Shown one piece after another: positions 52,891 through 63,170 of a stretch of 64,000 bases of DNA. The stretch comes from Sphingomonas sp. CROZ-RG-20F-R02-07 (GTDB lineage: Bacteria > Pseudomonadota > Alphaproteobacteria > Sphingomonadales > Sphingomonadaceae): assembly GCF_022662335.1 (NCBI RefSeq), contig NZ_JAKNQJ010000004.1, positions 186,001-250,000 of the forward strand, given 5' to 3'. The translations under genes were made by a program, and so were the position numbers. The notes under the pieces were generated by a model. It made no database searches and was not told the DNA's origin. It saw nothing but the letters and a program-made list of their open reading frames with translations. Each line of letters begins with the position of its first letter. The first letter of the stretch is position 1.

Positions 52891-52975
52891 GCGGGTGTGG
52901 TGGAATTGGTAGACGCGCCGGACTCAAAATCCGGTTCCGCAAGGAGTGTCGGTTCGAGCCCGACCACCCGCACCA
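52891..52975 (+). tRNA. tRNA-Leu (anticodon CAA)
   Basis: 85 bases. The acceptor stem GCGGGTG pairs with CACCCGC, with discriminator A and an encoded CCA end. The D-loop region is TGGAATTGGTAGACGCG, the anticodon loop ACTCAAAAT gives CAA, a long variable arm (TTCCGCAAGGAGT) marks a class II tRNA, and the T-arm contains GGTTCGAGCCC. It reads UUG codons. Confidence 0.95.
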
Positions 52976-52984
52976 GACGCGCGC

Positions 52985-54229
52985 CTAGAGCGAGGCCGCG
53001 CGATCGTCGAACAGGCCGAACAGCATCGTCGAGGCGTACATGGCGATCGCCTGATCGCGCGGCATGGTGCCCGCCCATTTGCGCATGTCGAACGCGGCGT
53101 TCTGGAGCGCCATCAGTGCCTGCGCCGCGATCAGCGCGTCGACCGGGCGGCATGACCCTTGCGCGATGCCGTCCATGATCGTGCCCGCATAACGCCTGGC
53201 GGTCCGGTTCGATCGATCGAGCATGGCGGCGCGCGCCTCGGGCGGCAGGCCGCTCAGTGCGGTGGTGCGCAGCAGCGGGCCGCGTTCGGCGAACTGCACG
53301 TCGAGCAGGGTAGCGATCACGCTCGACAGCCGGTGCCACTCACTGCCGCCGACGGCGTCCGCGCGGGCCTGCGCGCCGGCGATGGTGTCGAAGCTGCGCC
53401 GGTAACAGGCGATGACGAGGTCGTCCTTGGCGTCGAGATGGTGGTAGAAACTGCCCTTGGTGACGTTCAGCTGCGAGGCGATGCGCTGCACCGACGCGCC
53501 GCGATAGCCCAGTTCGTTGATGAGCCGGGTGGCCGCCAGCAGGAACGCCTCTCGCCCCGGCTCGCGGCCGTCATGCGCCAGTTCCAGCATCGTCGGCGAC
53601 CAGCTCTCGCCGGGCGCGGCGATGCCGTTGGCGAAGACGTCCATCAGCCGCGCCTCCACCCGGCCATATTGATCGGGATCGTAGCGCGACAGCCAGACCG
53701 GGAGCCAGAAGGTGTTTTCGAGCAGCACATGCGCGCGTGCGCCGAACAGATCGGTCTGCGCGCGCGTGGAGGCCGTGCCCCATAATCCCCGCGTGGCGCG
53801 GAAGACGCGCTGCCAACCCGCCATCAGCCGGGCGCGCACCGGATCCTCCGTGGCGCGCAGATCGGACAGGACCGCGAAGGCGGTCTCCTCGCCACGCTCG
53901 ATCCGGGCGAGTCGGTCCATGTTGAGCGAGAGATAGCGCGCGACGCGTTCGCGCGCGCTGGGCGCGGTCATCGCCTCGTCGAGCATCGCCATCAGGCTGG
54001 CGAGCGTGTTTTCGAAGGCGGCGGCGGCAAGGTCTTCCTTGCGCTTGAAATAATAGGTGACGCTGGTCGTGTTGAGCCCGACCCGACGTGCGACATCGGC
54101 GAAGGTCATGCCCTTCGCGCTCTGTTCGTTGATCGCCTCGGCCGCCGCGGCCAGGATCGCATCGCGCTTCGCTCGAAAACGCTTCGTGCCCTGTTCGCCT
54201 TCGGTGGCACGCCCCTCCATCACGCTCAT
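52985..54229 (-). CDS. Tandem TetR-family regulator (two TetR units in one chain)
   Basis: A 414-residue protein with two complete TetR-like units. The first helix-turn-helix is [25 protein letters not shown] (about residues 40-64). The second is [27 protein letters not shown] (about residues 230-256). Each is followed by a helical ligand domain. Normal TetR proteins have about 200 residues and dimerise; this one joins the pair covalently. ATG 54229 gives the natural N-terminus [20 protein letters not shown]. It diverges from the acyl-CoA dehydrogenase operon across 154 bp and probably represses it in response to an acyl-CoA or related ligand (inference). Confidence 0.88.
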   Translation of the reverse strand: MSVMEGRATEGEQGTKRFRAKRDAILAAAAEAINEQSAKGMTFADVARRVGLNTTSVTYYFKRKEDLAAAAFENTLASLMAMLDEAMTAPSARERVARYLSLNMDRLARIERGEETAFAVLSDLRATEDPVRARLMAGWQRVFRATRGLWGTASTRAQTDLFGARAHVLLENTFWLPVWLSRYDPDQYGRVEARLMDVFANGIAAPGESWSPTMLELAHDGREPGREAFLLAATRLINELGYRGASVQRIASQLNVTKGSFYHHLDAKDDLVIACYRRSFDTIAGAQARADAVGGSEWHRLSSVIATLLDVQFAERGPLLRTTALSGLPPEARAAMLDRSNRTARRYAGTIMDGIAQGSCRPVDALIAAQALMALQNAAFDMRKWAGTMPRDQAIAMYASTMLFGLFDDRAASL

Positions 54230-54383
54230 GCCGCGGACAGTATCAGCTTCGATTCGAAGGAACAGTGTTTTTTGCAGCAGGCGGTGCGCCGCGCCGTATC
54301 GGCGTCGAAAGCCGCGGCACGGCGCTTTACCGAAGATGCGGTACGGTCTAAGCGCGGTGGCGACGAGCGATGGAGAGGGTGCG

Positions 54384-55667
54384 ATGGATTTCACGCTGAG
54401 CGAGCGCGAGACGTTTTTCCGGGACCGGGTCCGCGATTTCATCGCGCGCGAGATCGCGCCGCGCCAGGCGGATTACGACGCGCAGAGCCATGAGGGCGAT
54501 CGGTGGAAGGTGCTGCCGGTGATCGAAGAGGTGAAGGAGAAGGCGAAAGCCGCCGGTCTCTGGAATTTCTTCATGCCGCCGCATTCCGGCCAGACCCATG
54601 TCGACGACAGTTTCGAATTCGAGGGCACGCAGCTCACGAACCTCGAATATGCGCTGTGCGCCGAGGAGATGGGCAAGATCGGCTGGGCCAGCGAATGCTT
54701 CAACTGTTCGGCGCCCGATACCGGCAATATGGAGGTTTTCCATCGCTACGGTACGCTGGAACAGAAGGAGCGGTGGCTGCGACCGCTGATGAACGGCGAG
54801 ATCCGCTCCGCCTTCCTCATGACCGAGCCGGCGGTGGCGTCGTCCGATGCTACCAATATCGAGACCGCGATGATCCGCGACGGCGATCACTACGTCATCA
54901 ACGGCACGAAATGGTGGTCGAGCGGCGTCGGCGACCCGCGCTGTGCCGTTGCCATAGTGATGGGCAAGACCAGCTTTGAGGGTTCGCGCCATAGCCAGCA
55001 AAGCCAGATCCTGGTGCCGATGGACACGCCGGGCGTGACGATCAAGCGGATGCTTTCGGTATATGGGTACGATCACGCGCCGCATGGTCACGGCGAGGTC
55101 GAGCTGAAGGACGTGCGGGTTCCGGTCGAGAACGTCCTGCTCGGTGAAGGGCGCGGCTTCGAGATCGCGCAGGGTCGTCTCGGGCCGGGTCGCATCCATC
55201 ACTGCATGCGCACCATCGGCGTCGCCGAAACCGCGATCGAGGCGATGGCGAAGCGGCTGCTCAGCCGGGTGGCGTTCGGCAAGCGGATCGCGGATCACTC
55301 GGTCTGGGAGCAGCGGATCGCCAAGGCGCGGATCGATATCGAGATGACGCGGCTGCTCTGCCTGAAGGCGGCCGACATGATGGACAAGGCCGGGAACAAG
55401 GCGGCGCAGCTCGAGATTTCGATGATCAAGGTGCAGGCGCCGAACATGGCGCTCCAGATCCTGGACGATGCGATCCAAGCGCATGGCGGCGGCGGGGTCT
55501 CGGGCGATTTCAAGCTGGCGCATGACTGGGCGGCGATGCGCACGCTGCGTTTCGCCGACGGGCCGGACGAGGTGCACAACCGGTCGATCGCGCGCAACGA
55601 GTTCGGCAAATATGGCGCGCGGAACAGCGACCGGGTGTCGAGCGGCGATGTCGGAGCGAGCCGCTGA
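54384..55667 (+). CDS. Acyl-CoA dehydrogenase family protein
   Basis: A 427-residue FAD enzyme. Visible blocks are [35 protein letters not shown] (flavin loop), [12 protein letters not shown], and the C-terminal [15 protein letters not shown]. The C-terminal half is close to ACAD10/11-type dehydrogenases, which handle unusual or branched acyl chains. It is first in an operon with an alcohol dehydrogenase, an aminoglycoside-phosphotransferase-like kinase and two SDR enzymes. The ATG has a GGAGAGGG upstream. Substrate unknown. Confidence 0.9.
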   Translation: MDFTLSERETFFRDRVRDFIAREIAPRQADYDAQSHEGDRWKVLPVIEEVKEKAKAAGLWNFFMPPHSGQTHVDDSFEFEGTQLTNLEYALCAEEMGKIGWASECFNCSAPDTGNMEVFHRYGTLEQKERWLRPLMNGEIRSAFLMTEPAVASSDATNIETAMIRDGDHYVINGTKWWSSGVGDPRCAVAIVMGKTSFEGSRHSQQSQILVPMDTPGVTIKRMLSVYGYDHAPHGHGEVELKDVRVPVENVLLGEGRGFEIAQGRLGPGRIHHCMRTIGVAETAIEAMAKRLLSRVAFGKRIADHSVWEQRIAKARIDIEMTRLLCLKAADMMDKAGNKAAQLEISMIKVQAPNMALQILDDAIQAHGGGGVSGDFKLAHDWAAMRTLRFADGPDEVHNRSIARNEFGKYGARNSDRVSSGDVGASR

Positions 55668-56749
55668 TGAAGGCCGCGGTCCTGTTCGAGGCCAAGACGC
55701 CGCTCTCCATCGAGGACGTCGCGGTCTCCAAACCGCTCGCGCACGAGGTGCTGATCCGGACGATGGCGGTGGGCGTCTGCCGGTCGGACCTCCACTTCGT
55801 CGACGGCGCCTACCCGCACGCGATGCCGACCATTCCCGGTCATGAGGCGTGCGGCGTCGTCGAAGCGATCGGCGACGAGGTGAGAAGCGTGAAGGTGGGC
55901 GATCACGTCGTCACCTGCCTCTCGGCCTTTTGCGGTCAGTGCGAGTTCTGCGTCACCGGCCGTATGTCGCTGTGCGTCGATGCGAGCGTGCGGCGGCCCC
56001 GGGGCGCGGCACCGCGGCTGATGATGGGCGAGACGCCGATCGCCCAGATGCTGAACCTCTCCGCCTATGCCGAGATGATGCTGGTGCACGAACATGCGTG
56101 CGTCGCGATCGATCGCGACATGCCGATGGACCGCGCGGCGCTGCTCGGTTGTGCCGTCACGACGGGGGCGGGCGCGGTGTTCAACGCCGCGGCGGTCGTG
56201 CCGGGCGAAACCGTGTGCGTCGTCGGGTGCGGCGGGATCGGCCTTGCCGCGATCAATGCCGCGAAGATCGCCGGCGCCGGCAAGGTGATCGCGCTCGATC
56301 CCGTGGCAGAAAAGCGCGCGCTGGCCGAGAAGCTGGGCGCGACCCACACGATCGATGCGGGGAGCGAAACCGCCGCCGATGAGGTGGTCGCCATCAGCAA
56401 GGGCGGCGTCCATCATGCGATCGAGGCGGTCGGCCGTCCGCAATCCGCCGCCACGGCGGTGAAGGTGCTGCGGCGCGGTGGCACCGCCACGATCCTGGGC
56501 ATGATGCCGCTGGGCGAGAAGGTGGGGCTCTCCGCGCTCGATCTGCTGGCCGACAAGACGCTGCAGGGCGCGCTGATGGGTCGCAACCACTTCCCGGTCG
56601 ACATCCCCCGGCTGGTGGATTTCTACATGCGCGGATTGCTCGATCTCGACACGATCATCGCGGATCGCATGCCGCTCGAACGGATCAACGACGCGTTCGA
56701 CGAATTGCGCAAGGGCGACACCACGCGCAGCGTCATCACCTTCGCATGA
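55667..56749 (+). CDS. Zinc-dependent alcohol dehydrogenase family protein
   Basis: A 360-residue medium-chain dehydrogenase. Catalytic zinc ligands are in VGVCRSDLH and GHEACGVVEAIG; the structural zinc cysteines form CGQCEFCVTGRMSLC. The NAD-binding motif is VVGCGGIGLAAI. It shares one base with the dehydrogenase stop (TGATG) and overlaps the next gene by four. It probably oxidises an alcohol intermediate released in the same catabolic route. Confidence 0.92.
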   Translation: MKAAVLFEAKTPLSIEDVAVSKPLAHEVLIRTMAVGVCRSDLHFVDGAYPHAMPTIPGHEACGVVEAIGDEVRSVKVGDHVVTCLSAFCGQCEFCVTGRMSLCVDASVRRPRGAAPRLMMGETPIAQMLNLSAYAEMMLVHEHACVAIDRDMPMDRAALLGCAVTTGAGAVFNAAAVVPGETVCVVGCGGIGLAAINAAKIAGAGKVIALDPVAEKRALAEKLGATHTIDAGSETAADEVVAISKGGVHHAIEAVGRPQSAATAVKVLRRGGTATILGMMPLGEKVGLSALDLLADKTLQGALMGRNHFPVDIPRLVDFYMRGLLDLDTIIADRMPLERINDAFDELRKGDTTRSVITFA

Positions 56750-57801
56750 CCGACACGCGCTCCGCCACGATCCCCGTGGGCGAGAAGGACCGGCTGGACA
56801 CGGCCCGGCTGACCGCCTGGATGGAGGCGAACGTGGCCGGCTTCGAGGGGCCGCTCACCTATGCCAAGTTCGCCGGCGGCCAGTCGAATCCGACCTACCG
56901 GATCGACAGCCCTTCGGGCGCCTATGTGCTGCGCCGCAAGCCGTTCGGCGAATTGCTGCCGAGCGCGCATGCGGTCGACCGCGAATATCGGCTGATCTCG
57001 GGGCTCCATCCTACCGGCTTCCCGGTCGCCAAGCCTTATGGCCTGTGCACCGACGAGTCGGTGATCGGTGCGATGTTCTACGTCATGGGGCTGGCCGATG
57101 GCCGCAATCTCTGGGACGGAACGCTGCCGGGTTACGCGCCGGCCGAGCGTACTGCGCTGTACGAGGCGATGTGCGATACGCTCGCCGATCTTCACAATGC
57201 GGATTACCAGGCCGCCGGTCTCGGCGATTACGGCAAGCCCGGCAATTATTTCGCCCGCCAGGTCGAACGCTGGACGCGGCAATATCGCGCGAGCGAAACC
57301 GAGACGATGCCCGAAGTCGAGCGGCTGATCGAATGGCTGCCGCGCACCATTCCCGAACAGACGCGCACCTCGATCGTTCATGGCGATTACCGCATCGACA
57401 ACATGATCTTCGCGCCCGACACGCCGCGGGTGATCGCGGTGCTCGATTGGGAGCTGTCGACGCTCGGCGATCCGTTGGCCGATTTCTCCTATTTCCTGAT
57501 GAGCTGGGTGACCGAACCGGAAGGCCGGTCGGGGGTGCTCGGCCATACCGGTCCCGAGACGGGCATCCCGACGATCGCGGCGATGACCGCGCGTTACTGC
57601 GCCCGCACCGGTCGCGACGGCATCCCCGATCTCAACTGGTACTTCGCGTATAATCTGTTCCGCCTGACGGGCATCGTCCAGGGCATCAAAAAACGCATCG
57701 CCGCTGGCACGGCGTCGAGCGCGCAGGCGGAAACATCGGCCGCCGGAGTCTACCGGCTCGCCGCCGCGAGCTGGAAATTCGCGCAGATGGCAGGAGCCTA
57801 G
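56746..57801 (+). CDS. Phosphotransferase family protein (APH/ACAD10-type)
   Basis: A 351-residue kinase-fold protein of the aminoglycoside phosphotransferase family. The N-lobe has FAGGQSNPTYRI and YVLRRKPFG with the ATP lysine, the catalytic loop is IVHGDYRIDNMIF, and the metal Asp is in VLDWELSTLGDPLADF. Proteins of this kind beside an ACAD10/11-like dehydrogenase phosphorylate hydroxyacyl-CoA so that phosphate can be eliminated; that role is inferred from the gene pair. It overlaps the alcohol dehydrogenase by four bases. Confidence 0.9.
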   Translation: MTDTRSATIPVGEKDRLDTARLTAWMEANVAGFEGPLTYAKFAGGQSNPTYRIDSPSGAYVLRRKPFGELLPSAHAVDREYRLISGLHPTGFPVAKPYGLCTDESVIGAMFYVMGLADGRNLWDGTLPGYAPAERTALYEAMCDTLADLHNADYQAAGLGDYGKPGNYFARQVERWTRQYRASETETMPEVERLIEWLPRTIPEQTRTSIVHGDYRIDNMIFAPDTPRVIAVLDWELSTLGDPLADFSYFLMSWVTEPEGRSGVLGHTGPETGIPTIAAMTARYCARTGRDGIPDLNWYFAYNLFRLTGIVQGIKKRIAAGTASSAQAETSAAGVYRLAAASWKFAQMAGA

Positions 57802-57804
57802 GCG

Positions 57805-58575
57805 ATGACGACGACGCTCTTCGATCTGCGCGGCACGGTCGCGGTCATCACCGGTTCGTCGCGCGGGATCGGCAAGGCATCCGCCTTCGCGCTCGCCGAA
57901 CAGGGGGCGAAGGTGGTGATCTCCAGCCGCAAGCAGGACGCGTGCGATGCGGTCGCCGCCGAGATCGACGCGCGCTTCGGCAAGGGCACCGCGCTGGCGG
58001 TCGCCGCGAGCATCTCGGACAAGGCCGCGCTGCAGCATCTGGTGGACGAGACGCGCCGCTGCTTCGGCCGGATCGACGTGCTGGTCTGCAACGCCGCCTC
58101 CAATCCCTATTACGGGCCGCAGGCCGGGATCAGCGACGAGCAGTTCCGCAAGGTGCTCGACAACAACATTCTGTCCAACCATTGGCTGATCGCGATGGTG
58201 GCGCCCGAGATGCGCGCGCGCAAAGCGGGGAGCATCGTCATCGTCTCGTCGATCGGCGGTTTGCGGGGCACCCCGATCATCGGCGCCTATGCGATCTCCA
58301 AGGCCGCGGACATGCAGTTGGCGCGCAACCTGGCGCATGAATTCGGCCCCGATGGGGTGCGCGTGAACTGCATCGCGCCGGGCCTGATCCGCACCGATTT
58401 CGCCAAGGCCTTGTGGGAAGACGAAGCCGCGGTGGCCGAGCGCAACCGCACCACGCCGCTCGGCCGGATCGGCGAGCCGCATGAGATCGCGGGCGCGGTC
58501 GTCTATCTCGCCGCGCCCGCCAGTGGCTTCATGACGGGCCAGGTCATGGTGATCGACGGCGGCGTTACGATCTGA
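57805..58575 (+). CDS. SDR family oxidoreductase
   Basis: A 256-residue short-chain dehydrogenase. The cofactor motif is [13 protein letters not shown], the NAG-type motif reads [10 protein letters not shown], and the catalytic Ser-Tyr-Lys lie in IVSSIGG and YAISKAA. The C-terminus has [19 protein letters not shown]. It starts three bases after the phosphotransferase gene and precedes a second SDR by 11 bp. Confidence 0.92.
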   Translation: MTTTLFDLRGTVAVITGSSRGIGKASAFALAEQGAKVVISSRKQDACDAVAAEIDARFGKGTALAVAASISDKAALQHLVDETRRCFGRIDVLVCNAASNPYYGPQAGISDEQFRKVLDNNILSNHWLIAMVAPEMRARKAGSIVIVSSIGGLRGTPIIGAYAISKAADMQLARNLAHEFGPDGVRVNCIAPGLIRTDFAKALWEDEAAVAERNRTTPLGRIGEPHEIAGAVVYLAAPASGFMTGQVMVIDGGVTI

Positions 58576-58586
58576 GGGAGCGATCC

Positions 58587-59384
58587 ATGCGTTTCGAGAA
58601 CAAGTCGATCGTCGTCACCGGTGCCGGATCCGGAATCGGCCGCGCCACGGCATTGCTGTTCGCGCGCGAAGGCGGTCGCGTCATCGTCGCGGATCGAAGC
58701 GAGGGCGCGCAGGCCACGGTCGACAGGATCGCCGCCGATGGTGGCGATGCGCGCGCGATCCAGATGGACGCCGGCGACGAAGCGGACGTGATCCGCACGA
58801 TCGCACTGGCCTGCGACAGCTTCGGCGGCCTCGACATCCTGTTCGCCAATGCCGGCATTTCCGGCGGCATGGCCAATCTGTTCGACACCGATGTCGCGCT
58901 CATCACCGAGGTGCTGCGCGTCAATCTGATCGGCCCGTTTCTCGCGATCAAACATGCGGCACCCAGGATCGCGGAGCGCGGCGGGGGCGCGATCGTGCTG
59001 ACCGCGAGCGTGGCGGGGCTGCGATCGGGCGCGGGTTCGCCCGCCTATTCGGCGTCCAAGGCCGGTGTCATCAACCTGGCGCAGGTGTCGGCGCAGCAGC
59101 TTTCGGGATCGAACGTCCGCGTCAATGCGGTCTGCCCGGGCCTGACCGAGACCGGCATGACGAAGCCCGTGTTCGACTATGCCCGCGAGGCCGACAAGAT
59201 GGACCGGGTAGGGCGCCTCAATCCGCTTCGCCGTGGCGCCCAGCCCGAAGAGCTGGCCGAGGTCGCGGCGTTCCTCGCGTCGGATGCGGCGAGTTATGTC
59301 AATGGTCAGGCGATCGTGGTGGATGGCGGGCTGTCGTCCAGCCACCCCGTCACCCGGCAGGACTATGGCAAAACCGCCGCCTAG
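58587..59384 (+). CDS. SDR family oxidoreductase
   Basis: A 265-residue short-chain dehydrogenase. It has [15 protein letters not shown] for NAD(P), the acidic Asp in VIVADRSEG that suggests preference for [12 protein letters not shown], and the catalytic YSASK. A GAGGGAG ribosome site precedes the ATG. It is last in the five-gene operon and converges on the BLUF gene, one base apart. Confidence 0.92.
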   Translation: MRFENKSIVVTGAGSGIGRATALLFAREGGRVIVADRSEGAQATVDRIAADGGDARAIQMDAGDEADVIRTIALACDSFGGLDILFANAGISGGMANLFDTDVALITEVLRVNLIGPFLAIKHAAPRIAERGGGAIVLTASVAGLRSGAGSPAYSASKAGVINLAQVSAQQLSGSNVRVNAVCPGLTETGMTKPVFDYAREADKMDRVGRLNPLRRGAQPEELAEVAAFLASDAASYVNGQAIVVDGGLSSSHPVTRQDYGKTAA

Positions 59385-59385
59385 A

Positions 59386-59793
59386 TCAGGCGGCGGTGTG
59401 GAGCTGGGCGAAGCTGGTGAAATAGGCGCGCAGATTGGCGTCGGTGATGGACGCCGTCAGTTGGGAGACGGTGGCGTGAAGGTCGTTCGAGACGGTGGTC
59501 GGGCCGGCGCGGCGATAGCCCATGCTCCACGCTTCGAAGCTGCGCGTCTCGATCCGGTCCTGCGACAGGAGCACGATCGCATGATGGCGTTCGTCCCGTG
59601 CGATGCGCGCATAGACGGTATCGACCGCGGACTCCTCACCTTCGAGCGCCTGAAGGAAACGCCGGCCGCCGGCGACGAGCATGCCCGTCACGCCCACCCG
59701 CGCATTGTTGCGCCGCGACGCCGTCAGGATCGACTCCAGCGTGGTGTCGTCCAGCGGCGTTCGTGTCGTGCTGATATAGAGTAGCCGCTTCAT
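59386..59793 (-). CDS. BLUF-domain blue-light photoreceptor
   Basis: A 135-residue stand-alone BLUF protein that binds FAD. Tyr6, Asn30, Gln48, Trp89 and Met91 have the same spacing as the photocycle residues of AppA (Tyr21, Asn45, Gln63, Trp104, Met106). No output domain is attached, so it must signal by protein contact. ATG 59793 is preferred over an upstream in-frame start at 59862 because the BLUF fold begins at MKRLLYIS. The A-rich gap upstream should hold its promoter. Confidence 0.93.
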   Translation of the reverse strand: MKRLLYISTTRTPLDDTTLESILTASRRNNARVGVTGMLVAGGRRFLQALEGEESAVDTVYARIARDERHHAIVLLSQDRIETRSFEAWSMGYRRAGPTTVSNDLHATVSQLTASITDANLRAYFTSFAQLHTAA

Positions 59794-59868
59794 CCGTGAC
59801 TCCCAAGTGATTGGGATCACCGTAAAATCACTGTTCCAATGAACCGTTAACGACGCCTTCAACCTGGA

Positions 59869-60762
59869 TCAATCGCGCAGCCGGATCAGGCCTTCCTGCG
59901 CCACGCTGGCGACCAGCCGGCCATCGCGCGTGAAGATCTTGCCCCGGTTGAACCCGCGCGCGTGCCCCGCCCATGGACTGTCGGTCGCGTAGAGCAGCCA
60001 GTCATCGGCGCGAAAGTCCTCGTGCAGCCAGAGCGCATGGTCGAGGCTCGCGGTCTGGAGATTGTGCGTCATCCAGTTGACGCCGTGCGGCAAGGTGCAC
60101 GTGCCGAGCAGCGACATGTCGCTGGCATAGGCAAGGATCGCACGGTGCAGGGCCGGATCGTCGCCGATCGGTGCGCACAGGCGAAACCAGCTTGCCTGAT
60201 GCGGTTCGCGAACCTCCGGGCGAAACCAGCTTCGGGGATGCACGGGGCGGATCTCGATCGGCCGGGCGCGCAGCAGGTGACGGCGGTATTTTTCGGGGAT
60301 GTCGTCGATCGCCTCGGCGCGCAACGCGCGTTCCGACTGCAGCGCCTCGGGCGGCGGCACGTCGGGCATCGCGTCCTGGTGATGCAGCCCCTCCTCCGGC
60401 GTCTGGAAGGAGGCCGCCATGTTGAGGATCGGCTGGCCCTTCTGCATCGCGATCACGCGCCGCGTCGCGAAGCTGCGCCCCTCGAAATCCCGCACCACGC
60501 GGAAGAGGATCGGATGATCCTCGCTGCCCGGACGCATGAAATAGGCGTGCAGCGAGTGCGCCGCCTTGGGGCCGTCATTCGATCGCTGCGCGGCTTGCAG
60601 CGCTTGCGCGATCACCTGCCCGCCGAACACGCGACCGATGCCGCCGGGCTGGCGCTTGCCGCGATAGAGGTCGGTATCGATCTCCTCCACCTCGAGCAGA
60701 TCGACCAGCCCGTGCGCCAGGGCATCGCGAGATGCGTCGGCTGGCATGTCGGGCGCCATCAA
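59869..60762 (-). CDS. tesB: Acyl-CoA thioesterase II (TesB family)
   Basis: A 297-residue double hot-dog thioesterase. It reads RVFGGQVIAQALQAAQRS near the N-terminus, HSLHAYFMRPG, and in the second hot dog SLDHALWLHEDFRADDWLLY, with the catalytic Asp/His/Gln environment of TesB. It releases free acids from acyl-CoA. Its start overlaps the stop of the dehydrogenase gene before it by four bases (ATGA), placing it at the end of this operon. Confidence 0.92.
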   Translation of the reverse strand: MMAPDMPADASRDALAHGLVDLLEVEEIDTDLYRGKRQPGGIGRVFGGQVIAQALQAAQRSNDGPKAAHSLHAYFMRPGSEDHPILFRVVRDFEGRSFATRRVIAMQKGQPILNMAASFQTPEEGLHHQDAMPDVPPPEALQSERALRAEAIDDIPEKYRRHLLRARPIEIRPVHPRSWFRPEVREPHQASWFRLCAPIGDDPALHRAILAYASDMSLLGTCTLPHGVNWMTHNLQTASLDHALWLHEDFRADDWLLYATDSPWAGHARGFNRGKIFTRDGRLVASVAQEGLIRLRD

Positions 60763-61886
60763 TAGCCCGCCGCGACCGCCAGCCGGTCCGCGTGAAAATT
60801 GGCATCGCCGAACACTTCGGCCAGCACGCGCGCGCGCTTCATATAGAAGCCGATATCATATTCGTCGGTCATGCCGATGCCGCCATGCATCTGCACGCCC
60901 TCCTGCACGCTCAGCGTGGTCGCGAGTGCGGTCATCGCCTTGGCCACCGATACGGCTTCGTCGGCACGGTCATGGCCGGCGTCGAGCAGTTGCTGCGCCT
61001 TCAGCACCGCCGCGCGTGCGACCTCCATCTCGGAATAGAGATGCGCGGCGCGGTGCTGGAGCGCCTGGAAGCTGCCGATCAGCAGGCCGAACTGCTTGCG
61101 CTCCTTGAGATAGCCGACCGTCCGGTCCATCGCACCGCGGCCCACGCCGAGCAGTTCGGCCGACGCGCCCGTGCGCCCCGCCCGCAGCAGCCGGTCGAGC
61201 GGGTCGCGGCCGGCATCCACCTCGCCGATCACGGCATCGGCATCGACGGTGACGCCGTCGAAGCTGAGGCGCGCGGCGAGGCTGGAATCGGCGAGCCGCT
61301 CGGCATCGGCGGACAGCCCTGCGGCATCCTTGGGCACGGCGAACAGCGTCACACCGGCGGCATCGTCGGGGCTGCCGGCGGTGCGCGCGGCGACGATCAG
61401 CAGGTCGGCGACATGGCCGTGCACGACGAAGCGCTTCGCACCGGACAGGCGAAAGCCGTTGCCCGAACGCTCGGCGGTCATCGCGACCGTGCCGCGGTGC
61501 TTCGCGCCCTCGTCGATCGCGAGTGCCGCCACGGTTTCACCCGCGACGATGCCCGGAAACCAGCGCTCCGCCTGCGCGCTGCCCTTGAGCGCCTCCACGG
61601 CTGCCACCGACGTGGTGAGAAAGGGCGAGGGGGACAGATTGCGGCCGATCTCCTCGAGCACGATCCCGGCCTCGACATGGCCCATGCCGAGGCCGCCCAG
61701 GTCCTCGCCGATCAGGATGCCGGTGAAGCCCATTTCCGCGAACTGCTTCCACAGATCGCGGCTGAAGCCCGTCGCATCCTCCGCATCGCGAAGCGCGCGC
61801 ATATGGCTGACGGGGGCGGCCTCCGCCACGAAGTCGCGGATCGTGTCCTGGAGCGTGGTCTGATCGTCGTCGAGATAGAGAGGCAT
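60759..61886 (-). CDS. Acyl-CoA dehydrogenase family protein
   Basis: A 375-residue dehydrogenase. It has GEDLGGLGMGHVEAGIVLEEIGRN, FRLSGAKRFVVHG, RKQFGLLIGSFQALQHRAA and the C-terminal MHGGIGMTDEYDIGFYMKRA. The flavin loop is less conserved than in classical enzymes, a feature of the small partner in heteromeric acyl-CoA dehydrogenases that act on steroid or branched side chains. The neighbouring dehydrogenase could be its partner. ATG 61886 is preceded by AAGAAG. Confidence 0.9.
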   Translation of the reverse strand: MPLYLDDDQTTLQDTIRDFVAEAAPVSHMRALRDAEDATGFSRDLWKQFAEMGFTGILIGEDLGGLGMGHVEAGIVLEEIGRNLSPSPFLTTSVAAVEALKGSAQAERWFPGIVAGETVAALAIDEGAKHRGTVAMTAERSGNGFRLSGAKRFVVHGHVADLLIVAARTAGSPDDAAGVTLFAVPKDAAGLSADAERLADSSLAARLSFDGVTVDADAVIGEVDAGRDPLDRLLRAGRTGASAELLGVGRGAMDRTVGYLKERKQFGLLIGSFQALQHRAAHLYSEMEVARAAVLKAQQLLDAGHDRADEAVSVAKAMTALATTLSVQEGVQMHGGIGMTDEYDIGFYMKRARVLAEVFGDANFHADRLAVAAGY

Positions 61887-61985
61887 GGTCTTCTTTCTTT
61901 CGTCGTGCCCCGCGACGGGGGCACCTCCGGAGTGTCCGTGCACTGCCACGCCGGCGCATGCGCGGGCGTGGCGGCCGGGGGCGGC

Positions 61986-63170
61986 TCAGGCCCCCGGCAG
62001 TTCCAGGATCCGCTTGGCGATGATGTTCAACTGGATCTCGCTCGTGCCGCCCTCGATCGAGTTGGCCTTGGTGCGAAGCCAGGCGCGGGGCGCGGCGCCG
62101 CCATGGCTGGCTTCGCTGTCCCATTCGAGCGCGTCCGATCCGCCGGCCGCCATGATGAGTTCGTGGCGGCTCTTGTTCAGCTCGGTGCCGTAATATTTCA
62201 TCATGCTCGGCTGGGCCGGGTGGGCACGGCCGGCCTTCAGCTCGTCGATAAACCGTTCGGACATCGCCCCGAACGCCTTGGCACGCACCTCGAACAGCGC
62301 GATCGACGCGCGCAGCAGCGGATCGGCCAGCCGGCCGTCATGACCCAGCCCCACCGTCGCAATCGCGCCGATGACCAACGGGTTCTCGCCCTGGCCGCCG
62401 AGCCCCATGCCCGAGATCATCTCGCGTTCGTGGCCGAGCAGATATTTGGCTACGTCCCAGCCCTTGTTCTCGTCGTGAACGCGGTTGACCTTGGGCACCT
62501 CGACATTGTCGAAAAAGGTCTCGCAAAACGGCGAGTTGCCACTGATGAGCAGGATCGGCTTGGTCGAGACGCCGGGCGAGGCCATGTCGAACAGCACGAA
62601 GCTGATCCCGCCCTGCTTTGATTCCTTCGATGTGCGGACGAGGCAGAAGATCCAGTCCGCCTTGTCGGCATAGCTCGTCCACACCTTCTGGCCGTTGACG
62701 AGATAATGGTCGCCCTTGTCCTCCGCCGACGTGGCGAGGCCGGCGAGATCGGAACCGGCATTGGGTTCGGAATAGCCCTGGCACCAGCGGATCTCGCCGC
62801 GCGCGATCTTGGTCAGGTGGTCGAGCTTCTGCTCCTCGGTGCCGTATTTGAGCAAAGCGGGCCCGAGCATCGAGATGCCGAACGAATTCAGCGGATTGCG
62901 CGCGTGGATCGCGGCCATCTCTTCGCGCAGGATCTTGGTTTCGGCCGGGCTGAGCCCGCCGCCGCCATAGGCCTTGGGCCAATCGGGCACGGCCCAGCCC
63001 TTGGCCGCCATCCGGTCGAGCCAGTCCTTCTGCGCCGGGCTCGATGGCGTGAAGTTGCGGCCGCCCCAGCAGACGTCCTTGTCGGTGCGGACCGGCTCGC
63101 GCATCTCGGGCGGACAGTTCTCCGCCAGCCAGGCGCGGGTTTCGGTGCGGAAGGTGTCGAGATCGCTCAC
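61986..63170 (-). CDS. Acyl-CoA dehydrogenase family protein
   Basis: A 394-residue dehydrogenase with the full flavin loop [35 protein letters not shown], and the C-terminal [22 protein letters not shown] carrying the usual catalytic Glu region. It resembles long-chain or side-chain-degrading dehydrogenases of sphingomonads. It lies 99 bp before the other dehydrogenase and overlaps the multifunctional beta-oxidation gene by four bases. Confidence 0.92.
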   Translation of the reverse strand: MSDLDTFRTETRAWLAENCPPEMREPVRTDKDVCWGGRNFTPSSPAQKDWLDRMAAKGWAVPDWPKAYGGGGLSPAETKILREEMAAIHARNPLNSFGISMLGPALLKYGTEEQKLDHLTKIARGEIRWCQGYSEPNAGSDLAGLATSAEDKGDHYLVNGQKVWTSYADKADWIFCLVRTSKESKQGGISFVLFDMASPGVSTKPILLISGNSPFCETFFDNVEVPKVNRVHDENKGWDVAKYLLGHEREMISGMGLGGQGENPLVIGAIATVGLGHDGRLADPLLRASIALFEVRAKAFGAMSERFIDELKAGRAHPAQPSMMKYYGTELNKSRHELIMAAGGSDALEWDSEASHGGAAPRAWLRTKANSIEGGTSEIQLNIIAKRILELPGA

